NCBI GenBank assembly: GCA_945861815.1
Contig: CAMAVV010000065.1
Coordinates: forward strand, 1 to 8,134
DNA: 8,134 nt
DNA from: Thermoflexus hugenholtzii JAD2
GTDB taxonomy: Bacteria; Chloroflexota; Dehalococcoidia; SHYB01
Reading direction: 5' to 3'
In this document: positions 1 through 5,981 of the stretch, piece after piece
How the letters are laid out: each line of letters begins with the position of its first letter
How positions within the stretch are numbered: position 1 is the stretch's first letter
Notes under the pieces: model-generated
Seen by the model: the letters and a program-made list of their open reading frames with translations, nothing else
Database searches by the model: none
What the model was told of the DNA's origin: nothing
Made by a program: the position numbers and the translations under genes

Positions 1-561
1 GGCGACATCGTAGTTGTTGGCGAAGGAGTGCTGCGTATCGAGGCAGACCTTGACGCGCGGGTCGCCCACCGCTTTGATGACTGCGCCGATCTCCGTGAAC
101 GTCGCGCCGATGGAGTTGCCCATCCCGGCGCTGTTTTCGATGATGAGGGAGACGTCTTTCGGCATGGCGTCCAGCACCTTGTGGAAGGCGGCGGCAACCT
201 GGGGAAGCACCTTTTCAAAGCTCTGCCCCTTGTGGCTGCCGATGTGGAAAATCGTGCCCATCCCGCCAAGGTATGAGGCGACTTTTTGATAGTTGATAAG
301 GGAGTCGATTCCCTTTGCGACGAGGTCGGGGTTAGGCGAGCCCAGGTTAATGAGATAGACGCCGTGGAGCACCATGGGACCGATGCCTGTCTTCTTTGTC
401 TTCTCCTTGAATGCGTCTATCTCTTTCTGCGGATGGGCCTTGACGTGCCAGTTCGTGGGGCCGGAGGCGAAGATCTGGATGCACTCAGCGCCAATCTCCT
501 GGGCGCGGTCGATGGCCTTGTCGACACTGCCTGACGATGAAACGTGTGCCCCGATTTTCAC
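1..561 (-). CDS. nfo: Endonuclease IV (AP endonuclease), 3' end cut by window edge
   Basis: Zn-dependent apurinic/apyrimidinic endonuclease of base-excision repair (TIM-barrel, AP endonuclease family 2). It incises DNA 5' of abasic sites. The visible 187 residues begin MKIGAHVS and contain most of the metal-binding set: His66 in HGVYLINL, His106 in FHIGSHKG, Glu142 in IIENSAG, and Asp175 and His178 in CLDTQHSFA. These correspond to E. coli Nfo His69, His109, Glu145, Asp179 and His182. The family is about 280 residues, so roughly the last 90-95, with the remaining zinc ligands, lie beyond the left edge. The start is a GTG at 559-561 preceded by AAGGAG nine bases upstream; there the protein begins exactly where family members do. 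HGV replaces the more usual H-[AD]-[PS] before YLINL, a mild variation. The gene is divergent from the oxidoreductase on its right. Family assignment is secure. Confidence 0.93.
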   Translation of the reverse strand, partial: MKIGAHVSSSGSVDKAIDRAQEIGAECIQIFASGPTNWHVKAHPQKEIDAFKEKTKKTGIGPMVLHGVYLINLGSPNPDLVAKGIDSLINYQKVASYLGGMGTIFHIGSHKGQSFEKVLPQVAAAFHKVLDAMPKDVSLIIENSAGMGNSIGATFTEIGAVIKAVGDPRVKVCLDTQHSFANNYDVA

Positions 562-570
562 AGCGTCGCG

Positions 571-576
571 CTCCTT
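571..576 (-). promoter_or_regulatory. Shine-Dalgarno of nfo
   Basis: AAGGAG on the minus strand, nine bases before the GTG at 561. It fixes the GTG as the start of the endonuclease IV gene, which has no ATG at this position. Confidence 0.7.
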
Positions 577-611
577 CTAGACGGTAGGCGGTTCCAGACG
601 GCTCACCAGAG

Positions 612-638
612 TTGGAAAGTCGCCCGCTATGGTATCAT
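612..638 (+). promoter_or_regulatory. Weak candidate promoter for the LLM oxidoreductase
   Basis: In the 115-bp divergent gap between nfo and the oxidoreductase, TTGGAA (612-617) and TATCAT (633-638) are 15 bases apart, with an overlapping TATGGT at 628-633. They resemble sigma-70 -35/-10 boxes and lie 38 bases upstream of the preferred start at 677. The spacer is shorter than the ideal 17, so this is only a candidate. The same gap must also carry the nfo promoter, which I could not pick out. Confidence 0.25.
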
Positions 639-676
639 GGCGGCGTTTTCCTGCCTACATCTATTGGGGGACACCC

Positions 677-1606
677 ATGCCCATTCCTTTACAATTCGGC
701 ATGACCTTCGGCGGCCGGGGCGGCTCCATCGCCGACGACGCCATACGACTGGAATCCCTGGGCTTTGATTCCATCTGGGCAGGCGAGCATGTGGTCTGGC
801 GTCACCCCATGCACGATGGCCTCATGACACTGGCAGTCGCCGCGTCAGTCACCAAGCGCGTGCGCCTCGGCACCTCCATCCTCTTGATGCCCCTCAAGCA
901 CCCCATCCTCGTCGCCAAAGCCGTCGTTACCCTGGACCACGCCTCCAATGGGCGCGCAACCCTCGGCGTAGGCGTTGGCGGCGAATATCCCAAAGAGTTC
1001 ATCGCCATGGGCGTGAAGCGCGAAGAGCGCGGCCCGCGCACTAATGAAGCCATGCAGTTGATGAAACGCCTGTGGATGGAGAACAACGTCACCTTCAAGG
1101 GGCGCTTCTGGCAGTTGGAGGACGTCTCCATCGAGCCGAAGCCTATCCAGAAGCCCCATCCGCCTATCCTGGTCGGCGGGCGCAGGGGCTCGGTGCCGCG
1201 CACAGCCCTCTACGGCGATGGGTGGATGCCCTATATGTACACCCCGGAGATGTACCGCGACGGGCTCAAGCAGATCGAGGAGATCGCCCACAAGGCGGGC
1301 CGCGACCCATCGAAACTCGAGCGGACGCTCTACGCCTTCACCAGCGTCAGCTCGACCTTCGAAGAGGCCGCAGGCTGGGCGGCCCAGGCCCTCGGCACGA
1401 ACTACGGGCAGGACTTCTCCCAGCTGGTGAGGAAGTACCCTATCGTCGGGACGCCCCAGCAGTGCGCCGAGCGGATGCAGCAGTTCGTCGAAGCAGGCGT
1501 GCGCCACTTCATCCTCGCGCCCTCCGGCCCTGCCGACAAGACAAAGAACTTCGCCGATATCTACGCCAAAGAAATCATCCCGATGCTGAAGAAACGGAAC
1601 GCCTAG
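677..1606 (+). CDS. LLM-class F420-dependent oxidoreductase (luciferase-like)
   Basis: 309-residue protein of the bacterial luciferase-like monooxygenase superfamily, which uses a TIM barrel to bind F420 (or FMN). The reaction and substrate cannot be told from sequence. Supporting motifs are the start PIPLQFGMTF (first beta strand), LGFDSIWAGEHVV (about residues 28-40, the usual D/E-H position), the RLGTSILLMPLKHPILVAKAV stretch (about 72-92), GRATLGVGVGG, the EAMQLMKRLW helix, and KPHPPILVGG before the C-terminal half. These resemble the F420-dependent subfamily typified by mycobacterial Rv2161c. An in-frame ATG at 629 would add 16 residues (MVSWRRF...) with no family resemblance. The ATG at 677 has GGGGGA five bases upstream and gives the usual N-terminus, so it is preferred. 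The gene is monocistronic, divergent from nfo and convergent with the hydrolase. Its presence suggests an organism that makes F420, but FMN-using relatives exist. Confidence 0.85.
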   Translation: MPIPLQFGMTFGGRGGSIADDAIRLESLGFDSIWAGEHVVWRHPMHDGLMTLAVAASVTKRVRLGTSILLMPLKHPILVAKAVVTLDHASNGRATLGVGVGGEYPKEFIAMGVKREERGPRTNEAMQLMKRLWMENNVTFKGRFWQLEDVSIEPKPIQKPHPPILVGGRRGSVPRTALYGDGWMPYMYTPEMYRDGLKQIEEIAHKAGRDPSKLERTLYAFTSVSSTFEEAAGWAAQALGTNYGQDFSQLVRKYPIVGTPQQCAERMQQFVEAGVRHFILAPSGPADKTKNFADIYAKEIIPMLKKRNA

Positions 1607-1610
1607 CGAG

Positions 1611-1644
1611 AGCACCTCGGAAGCAAGTGCTGCTGCCGTTTTTT
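1611..1644 (+). terminator. Weak intrinsic terminator candidate after the oxidoreductase
   Basis: Five bases after the oxidoreductase stop codon, AGCAC (1611-1615) can pair with GTGCT (1627-1631). A run of six T (1639-1644) follows. The stem is short and seven bases separate it from the T run, so termination strength is doubtful. Position in a convergent gap favours a terminator role. Confidence 0.3.
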
Positions 1645-1667
1645 GTTCCTCGCCCCCTGGGAGAGGA

Positions 1668-1683
1668 TGGCACGGATGTGCCA
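1668..1683. terminator. Perfect 6-bp hairpin in convergent gap
   Basis: TGGCAC-GGAT-GTGCCA forms a perfect 6-bp stem with a 4-base loop, about 20 bases past the hydrolase stop codon and about 60 past the oxidoreductase stop. It could act as a bidirectional transcription end or 3' stabiliser. Neither strand has a T tract directly after it. The flanking CCCCCTGGGAGAGG resembles the purine/pyrimidine-rich repeats at 2740-2875. Confidence 0.3.
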
Positions 1684-1703
1684 GGTGAGAGAGATTCCTT
1701 CCC

Positions 1704-2579
1704 CTACCGTCCGCTCTGCCTCTTCAGCCACTCCTTCAGCGCGACGAAAAACTCCTCCCGGGCGTGCCTCTCAAGCCAGGGGTAATGCCCGCAGCGCTCC
1801 CACTCGCGATACTCCAACTGCGGCAGGTATGCCTTGAGGCAGTTGTAGATCATTGGCCCAGGGTGCGGGTCATAGGTCCCATGCAGCATGATCACAGGCG
1901 CCTTGATGCTCGCGAATGCCGCCGGGTAGACGCCTCTATTTTGCAGCCGGACCATGTCTTCCCATGCCTCGCGCTGAAAGCTCGCCGTGCCGGCCTGGCG
2001 GCGGCTCTCGCCTTTGCCCTCTCTGGGCAGCAGGTCGTACGACTGCACCTTCAGCATCACTTTGCTCATCAAGGCCATCCGCTTATTCGGGTCGGTCTCC
2101 TGCTCCATCTGCTGGAACTGCCGTTTGACCTCGCCCACCTTCCTCGACTCGATGATCTCGTTCATCTTGGCGCGGGTCGCTTCGTTGAAGGTGCCGCAGC
2201 AGACAAGGGCGATGGCAGACGGCACATCGGGATGCGCAGCGGCGTAGGCGAGGGTGAGCATCCCGCCCCAGGAATGAGCGACAAGCAACAGCCGCTTGCC
2301 GGCGCGATGGGCTTCGATGAAGTCGTGCATATCGGCGAGGTGGCGCGCTACGGTAAGCCGCTCCGGGCCGACGCCGCGCTGGAAAGGTTCGAGGACGCGG
2401 AAGGAATCGGAAAGCTCTCGCGCCAGGATTCCCATTGACCCGGTTGCGCCCGGACCGCCGTGGACCGTGACGACGAGTGGCCCGGAATGACCGTATGTGC
2501 GGAAATGAAGCACAGGTAGATTATGGGCGACGTATCTGGCTGAAACCACCGTTGACACATGCCGCGCGGGAAGCCGCAC
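1704..2579 (-). CDS. Alpha/beta hydrolase, proline iminopeptidase-like
   Basis: 291-residue alpha/beta-hydrolase-fold enzyme, probably cytoplasmic since no signal peptide is seen. The core resembles proline iminopeptidase (peptidase S33) and related hydrolases: oxyanion-loop motif HGGPG (residues 40-44), PFQRGVG (65-71) where peptidases have DQRGSG, nucleophile elbow AHSWGG with Ser103, acid Asp237 in HGTYDPHPG, and His265 in CGHYPW. The triad is therefore complete. A helical cap occupies about 130-215. HGGPG favours an aminopeptidase or amide/ester hydrolase, but substrate cannot be assigned. The start is a GTG at 2577-2579; an in-frame TGA lies just upstream, so the frame cannot extend further. 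AGGGGGGTGACAGGGG before it may serve as a ribosome site. A second in-frame GTG at residue 8 is a plausible alternative. The gene shares the operon's strand but is separated from rseP by a repeat-filled gap, so it probably has its own promoter. Confidence 0.85.
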   Translation of the reverse strand: MRLPARHVSTVVSARYVAHNLPVLHFRTYGHSGPLVVTVHGGPGATGSMGILARELSDSFRVLEPFQRGVGPERLTVARHLADMHDFIEAHRAGKRLLLVAHSWGGMLTLAYAAAHPDVPSAIALVCCGTFNEATRAKMNEIIESRKVGEVKRQFQQMEQETDPNKRMALMSKVMLKVQSYDLLPREGKGESRRQAGTASFQREAWEDMVRLQNRGVYPAAFASIKAPVIMLHGTYDPHPGPMIYNCLKAYLPQLEYREWERCGHYPWLERHAREEFFVALKEWLKRQSGR

Positions 2580-2601
2580 CCCCTGTCACCCCCCTGTTGT
2601 C

Positions 2602-2627
2602 ACCCTGAGGAGTCCGCGACGAAGGGT
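2602..2627. repeat. Dispersed-repeat-like hairpin (ACCCT...AGGGT)
   Basis: ACCCT (2602-2606) and AGGGT (2623-2627) flank a GC-rich 16-base loop. From general familiarity, the wording (CACCCTGAGGAG then CGAAGGGTCT) is of a type scattered between genes in many bacterial genomes; copy number in this genome cannot be judged from one window. Confidence 0.4.
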
Positions 2628-2678
2628 CTACGCCCATTGTCAGCCCACCCCTGTAGGGGCGCGCGGCATCTGTCTTCA

Positions 2679-2696
2679 CCCCGATCGGCATCGGGG
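2679..2696. repeat. Perfect 7-bp stem hairpin
   Basis: CCCCGAT (2679-2685), loop CGGC, ATCGGGG (2690-2696). It lies five bases from the 18-bp palindrome to its right, and the two look like parts of one composite element. Confidence 0.6.
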
Positions 2697-2701
2697 CGAC
2701 C

Positions 2702-2719
2702 TGGGTTGTTAACAACCCA
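2702..2719. repeat. Perfect 18-bp palindrome
   Basis: TGGGTTGTTAACAACCCA is an exact, gapless palindrome. With no loop it is better as a dyad protein-binding site or a repeat-element core than as a hairpin terminator. It sits in the gap between rseP and the hydrolase, about 120 bp upstream of the hydrolase start, where an operator could act on that gene. It could equally be part of a mobile intergenic repeat. Confidence 0.6.
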
Positions 2720-2764
2720 CATACCGTTGAAGCGGCGCTCGCCCTCCCCTCTCCCTATAACCTA

Positions 2765-2785
2765 CCTCTCCCTCGAGGGGAGAGG
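2765..2785. repeat. CCTCTCCC/GGGAGAGG hairpin within a CT/GA-rich repeat
   Basis: CCTCTCCC (2765-2772), loop TCGAG, GGGAGAGG (2778-2785). It is embedded in a longer CT-rich then GA-rich stretch (2740-2815) whose outer parts, near 2742-2754 and 2800-2813, are also roughly complementary. This suggests a nested stem-loop element of a common intergenic type. Confidence 0.5.
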
Positions 2786-2832
2786 AACTCGAGCGCAGCC
2801 CGAGAGGAGAGGGTGACCATCCTGCCTGCCTC

Positions 2833-2873
2833 CCCTCGCCCAGTCCTTCTATGGAAGGACGCCCGGGAGAGGG
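2833..2873 (-). terminator. Long imperfect hairpin, possible operon terminator
   Basis: Inner stem GTCCTTC (2843-2849), loop TATG, GAAGGAC (2854-2860). After an asymmetric internal loop, CCC (2839-2841) pairs with GGG (2865-2867) and CCCTC (2833-2837) with GAGGG (2869-2873). It begins about 90 bases after the rseP stop on the minus strand and is the strongest structure available to end the pyrH-rseP transcript. No T run follows on the minus strand, so intrinsic termination is not assured; a processing or stabilising role, or a dispersed repeat, is possible. Confidence 0.4.
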
Positions 2874-2960
2874 ATACAGGTCAAGGCTGCGAGATCTGCC
2901 TCAGGCCGTATCCTCGGCCCTGCGTTCCGCATCGGGAGAGAGGTCCCCCCATCCGCCCAC

Positions 2961-4022
2961 CTACCCGCCTATCGCATTCTCCCCACGGACGATGCGCGAG
3001 ATATCGAAGAACGAGATGATGACCATGATGGCGATGAGCGTCGCGAAGCCGATCATGTGCACCATCGCCTCCTTCTGCGGCGGGATGCGCTTCCCGCGCC
3101 GCACGAACTCGATGGCGATGAAGAGAAGCCGCCCGCCATCGAGGGCGGGGATAGGCAAGATATTCATGATGGCGAGGTTGAGGCTCAGGAAGGCGGCGAA
3201 CATCGTCAGCTGCACGATGCTGCCCTGTCGCGCCACCTCGCCGGTGACGCGCGCGATGCCGATAGGCCCGGCGATGTCGTCCAGGGGCTTGGCATCGCCG
3301 ATGAACCACTTGGTGATGCCGTTGCGCGTCAGCACCAGAGTCTCGGCCGTCTGGCGGAAGGAGTGAGGCACCGCCGTCAGGAACGGCTCGCGGTAGTTCA
3401 CTACCTTGCCATCGCGATAGTTGATTTGCATGCCAGTCGGCCCTTGGCCCTCAGGCGGCTTCCATCGGGGCGACACGTCTATCGCCATCAGCGCGCCATT
3501 GCGCTCAACGATGGTCGTCGCCTTCGCGCCAAGGCGAAGCTGGTACTGATAGCGCAGGTCGTTCGGGTTGCGTATCGTCCTCCCGTTGACCTTCTTGATG
3601 ACGTCGCCAGGTTGCAGTCCACCGATGGCCGCCGGTGAGTTTTCCGAAACACCCGTGATAACCGTCGTCCCGATGTCCGTCTTCTGCGGGGCCATGAAGA
3701 CGATGGCGAAGAGGAAGAGCGCCAGGAAGAGGTTCATGATCGCCCCGGCGCTGATGACGAGTGTTCGTGCCCACCGGCTTTTGCCGGCGAGGCTTTCCGG
3801 GTGAGTCGGGTCCTCCTCGCCGAGCAGTTTCACAAAGCCGCCGAGGGGGAGAATGTTCAGAGAATAGGTCGTCTCGCCGCGCTTGAAGCCCCAGATGCGG
3901 GGAGGGTAGCCCATGCCGAACTCGAGGACTTTGACGCCGGCGAGCTTGGCAGTGATGTAGTGCCCAAACTCATGGATGAGGATGAGCACGCCAAAGATGA
4001 CAAGGAAGGCAATAATCGTCAC
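2961..4022 (-). CDS. rseP: RseP-type site-2 intramembrane zinc metalloprotease
   Basis: 353-residue polytopic membrane protease of family M50 (RseP/RasP/S2P). It cuts transmembrane segments of substrates such as anti-sigma factors and signal-peptide remnants. Visible architecture: first membrane segment (about 3-25) carrying zinc motif HEFGH (17-21); LNILPLGGFVKLLGE (55-69), the conserved membrane-associated loop; second segment about 88-110; one PDZ domain (about 118-185) with PGDVIKKVNG; the third segment (about 270-300) with NILPIPALDGG, whose Asp295 is the third zinc ligand; and a last segment about 322-340. Only one PDZ is present, unlike E. coli RseP with two, as is common in other phyla. 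The start is a GTG at 4020-4022 with GGAG eight bases upstream, and HEFGH then falls at the normal position. It is the last gene of the cluster, 36 nt after dxr. The substrate here is unknown. Confidence 0.95.
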   Translation of the reverse strand: MTIIAFLVIFGVLILIHEFGHYITAKLAGVKVLEFGMGYPPRIWGFKRGETTYSLNILPLGGFVKLLGEEDPTHPESLAGKSRWARTLVISAGAIMNLFLALFLFAIVFMAPQKTDIGTTVITGVSENSPAAIGGLQPGDVIKKVNGRTIRNPNDLRYQYQLRLGAKATTIVERNGALMAIDVSPRWKPPEGQGPTGMQINYRDGKVVNYREPFLTAVPHSFRQTAETLVLTRNGITKWFIGDAKPLDDIAGPIGIARVTGEVARQGSIVQLTMFAAFLSLNLAIMNILPIPALDGGRLLFIAIEFVRRGKRIPPQKEAMVHMIGFATLIAIMVIISFFDISRIVRGENAIGG

Positions 4023-4030
4023 GCTGCCTG

Positions 4031-4034
4031 CTCC
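4031..4034 (-). promoter_or_regulatory. Shine-Dalgarno of rseP
   Basis: GGAG on the minus strand, eight bases before the GTG at 4022. It supports this non-ATG start in the 36-nt dxr-rseP gap. Confidence 0.55.
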
Positions 4035-4058
4035 ACGCCCAGCCCTGTAACGGGCCGC

Positions 4059-5183
4059 TTAGTCGACGACTTGGCGCCCGGCATATTCGCGGGCCCAGGC
4101 GTCTACTTCCAGGATATCCTCAAGGGAGGGATATTTGATAGGCTTGTGCGCCGCAAGGGTCGCTTCGACGATCTTGGGAATCTCGCCGAAGGAGACCTGG
4201 TGGGCCAGGAAGAGGCCGACGGCCACATCGTCAGCTGCGGCCAGGACGGCGGGATAGGTGCCGCCCTTGCGCCCGGCGTCCAGGGCCAGCTTGAAGCAGG
4301 GGTAGCGGCGCAGGTCCAGGGGCTCGAAGGTCAGCTTCCCTATCTCGATGGGGTTGAACTGCGGCAGGGTCGGGTTCGGCCAGCGGGCGGGATACGAGAG
4401 GGCAAGCTGGATGGGGTAGCGCATATCGGGCGGGCCAAGCTGGGCCTTCACCGAGCCGTCAGCGAACTCCACCATAGAGTGGATGATGCTTTGCGGGTGG
4501 ACGACAACCTCGATGCGGTCGATGGAAACGCCGAAGAGCCAGTTGGCCTCGATGACCTCAAAGCCCTTGTTCATCAGCGTCGCCGAGTCGATGGTGATCT
4601 TTCGCCCCATGCGCCACGTTGGGTGGTTCAGCGCCTCTTCTTGCGTCACATGGTCGATCTCGCTAAGGGGGCGCGTGCGGAAGGGGCCGCCGGAGGCTGT
4701 GAGGAAGATGCGCGAGATGTCCTTGTCTTCGCCGCGCATGCATTGCCACATGGCGCTCGGCTCGCTGTCCACGGGCAGGATCTCCACGCCGTTGCGCTGG
4801 GCGGCGGACATGACGATGTTCCCTGCCATGATGATGACTTCTTTGTTCGCTAGGGCCACGCTCTTGCGGGCGTTGATGGCCGCCAGGGTGGCCAAGAGAC
4901 CCTCTCTGCCGACAGTGCCCACCATCACAGAGTTGACGACAGGCTGGACGACCATCTCCTCCATCGGCGTAAACTTCCAGCCGTTGGGCGGCAAGACCTC
5001 TCTCGCGCCGTGGGCGAAGTACACCATCTTGGGGTGGAACTCTTCGACCTGCTTTGCCAGCAGCTCGATGTTGGTTCCCGCTGCAAGGCCGACGACCTTA
5101 AAGCGGTCGGGGAAGGCGCGAACGATGTCGAGCGTTTGGCGGCCGATGGAGCCGGTGGAACCGAGGACGACAAGGCCCTTCAT
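4059..5183 (-). CDS. dxr: 1-deoxy-D-xylulose 5-phosphate reductoisomerase
   Basis: 374-residue cytoplasmic enzyme of the non-mevalonate (MEP) isoprenoid pathway. It converts DXP to MEP using NADPH and a divalent metal, and is the target of fosmidomycin. The N-terminal NADPH-binding motif GSTGSIG is at 8-14, followed by ALANKE (110-115), metal ligands Asp139 and Glu141 in PVDSE, and ASGGPF (163-168). Next come His187 in HPTWRMG, the NKGFEVIEA block with metal ligand Glu209, and HPQSIIHSMV with His235. These match E. coli Asp150, Glu152, His209, Glu231 and His257. The residue after PVDSE is Pro142, where E. coli has His153. Length is slightly below the 380-400 norm. The ATG at 5183 has GGAG nine bases upstream, lying inside the end of cdsA (6-nt gap), so the two are probably translationally coupled. 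Its product is an upstream precursor for the uppS product made from the same transcript. Confidence 0.97.
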   Translation of the reverse strand: MKGLVVLGSTGSIGRQTLDIVRAFPDRFKVVGLAAGTNIELLAKQVEEFHPKMVYFAHGAREVLPPNGWKFTPMEEMVVQPVVNSVMVGTVGREGLLATLAAINARKSVALANKEVIIMAGNIVMSAAQRNGVEILPVDSEPSAMWQCMRGEDKDISRIFLTASGGPFRTRPLSEIDHVTQEEALNHPTWRMGRKITIDSATLMNKGFEVIEANWLFGVSIDRIEVVVHPQSIIHSMVEFADGSVKAQLGPPDMRYPIQLALSYPARWPNPTLPQFNPIEIGKLTFEPLDLRRYPCFKLALDAGRKGGTYPAVLAAADDVAVGLFLAHQVSFGEIPKIVEATLAAHKPIKYPSLEDILEVDAWAREYAGRQVVD

Positions 5184-5189
5184 CAGGTG

Positions 5190-5981
5190 TCACTCCAATC
5201 CGTATATCAGAAAATAGTATAGCACGACAACAGAGGGAATCAGGCTGTCCAGACGGTCTAAAATCCCCCCGTGTCCGGGCAGGATGCTGCCGGCATCTTT
5301 CACCCCCGCCGCGCGCTTGATCATCGACTCCGCGAGGTCGCCGGCTTGGGAGAAGAGGGCGATGAGGAGGCCAAGGACAACGGCCTTCCACGCGTCGATA
5401 GGCAGGTCGAAGCCGGCCGTGATGGCAAGGGATGCGCCCACGCCGACGGCAAGGCCCGCGATCGCGCCCTCCCACGTCTTGCCGGGGCTGATGCTCGGCG
5501 CAAGGTGGTTCCTGCCGATAAGCCTCCCCACGAAGTAGGCGCCGGTGTCCACGGCGAAGGTGAGGAGCGCGGCGGTCAGAAGCCACTCGCGACCGTCGGC
5601 GTGGCGGCTGATGAGGACGGCGTGGGAGAGAGTCCAGGCCACATAGAAAACGCCCGCTAATGTCCAGGCCCAATCGGCGAGAAAGCGCTCGCGAGGGCCG
5701 AGGGTCAACAGAAGAAAGAGGGGCACTAAGACAAGGCCGGTGATGAGAGCCCTGGTGAAGTCGAAGTCTGTGCCGGCATCCACCACAAAGAGGACGCCGC
5801 CAATGGTGGCAAGGAGCAGGACGGGGGTAGGCCCGGCGCGCACGGCGAGGCGGTGGAACTCCCGGATGCCGATGACTGACGCAGCGGCGACGAGGGCCAT
5901 CGTCGTGCCTATGCCGAACCAGACCATCAGCACAAGGATAGGCAGGGCGATGCCGGCCGAGATAAGGCGCTGGATGAGCAT
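5190..5981 (-). CDS. cdsA: Phosphatidate cytidylyltransferase (CDP-diglyceride synthase)
   Basis: 263-residue integral membrane enzyme that makes CDP-diacylglycerol from phosphatidic acid and CTP, the branch point of bacterial phospholipid synthesis. The C-terminal signature is complete: S219-x-x-K222-R223, K228-D229, then LPGHGGILDRLD (234-245), matching the family pattern for CTP and metal binding. Upstream are the conserved DTGAYFVGRLIGR (145-157) and SPGKTWEG (165-172). About seven to eight hydrophobic segments span the rest, starting with residues 8-22. Length is typical. The ATG directly abuts the uppS stop codon (TAAATG, zero gap) with no good ribosome site at normal spacing, so translation probably relies on ribosomes finishing uppS. 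Confidence 0.96.
   Translation of the reverse strand: MLIQRLISAGIALPILVLMVWFGIGTTMALVAAASVIGIREFHRLAVRAGPTPVLLLATIGGVLFVVDAGTDFDFTRALITGLVLVPLFLLLTLGPRERFLADWAWTLAGVFYVAWTLSHAVLISRHADGREWLLTAALLTFAVDTGAYFVGRLIGRNHLAPSISPGKTWEGAIAGLAVGVGASLAITAGFDLPIDAWKAVVLGLLIALFSQAGDLAESMIKRAAGVKDAGSILPGHGGILDRLDSLIPSVVVLYYFLIYGLE

Larger units (their letters stand above)
2580..2960. other. 381-bp gene-free gap packed with small inverted repeats
   Basis: Between the start of the hydrolase and the end of rseP no reading frame resembles a protein family, and those present are low-complexity Pro/Arg/Ser-rich translations of repeats. The interval holds, in order: ACCCT...AGGGT (2602-2627), CCCC-TGTA-GGGG (2648-2659), CCCCGAT-CGGC-ATCGGGG (2679-2696), the 18-bp palindrome at 2702-2719, a CCTCTCCC/GGGAGAGG hairpin (2765-2785), and a long imperfect hairpin at 2833-2873. 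The rseP transcript must end here and the hydrolase transcript must begin here. I saw no clear promoter. Confidence 0.7.

Noticed and set aside
845..1615. 256-codon minus-strand open frame opposite the LLM oxidoreductase
   Set aside because: It is antisense to a clear luciferase-like protein and resembles no family. It is a GC-driven shadow frame.
2601..2880. CRISPR array
   Set aside because: The inverted repeats here differ from each other and show no regular repeat-spacer period. No cas genes are present.
2580..2960. Insertion sequence or transposase remnant
   Set aside because: No transposase-like reading frame, no matching terminal inverted repeats around a coding core and no evident target duplication. 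The elements are too small and too varied.
2559..3366. Open frames covering the repeat gap (2559-2816 plus, 2851-3366 plus, 2521-2715 minus)
   Set aside because: Translations are Pro/Ser/Arg-rich readings of inverted repeats or run antisense into rseP. No motif or credible ribosome site was seen.
4023..4058. GCCCTGTAACGGGC mini-hairpin between dxr and rseP as a terminator
   Set aside because: A 4-bp stem with no T run, in a 36-nt gap directly before the rseP ribosome site. It is too weak to call.
3801..4853. 350-codon open frame on the plus strand opposite dxr and rseP
   Set aside because: It is antisense to two unmistakable enzymes, has no recognisable motif and spans two gene ends. Long antisense frames are expected in high-GC coding DNA.
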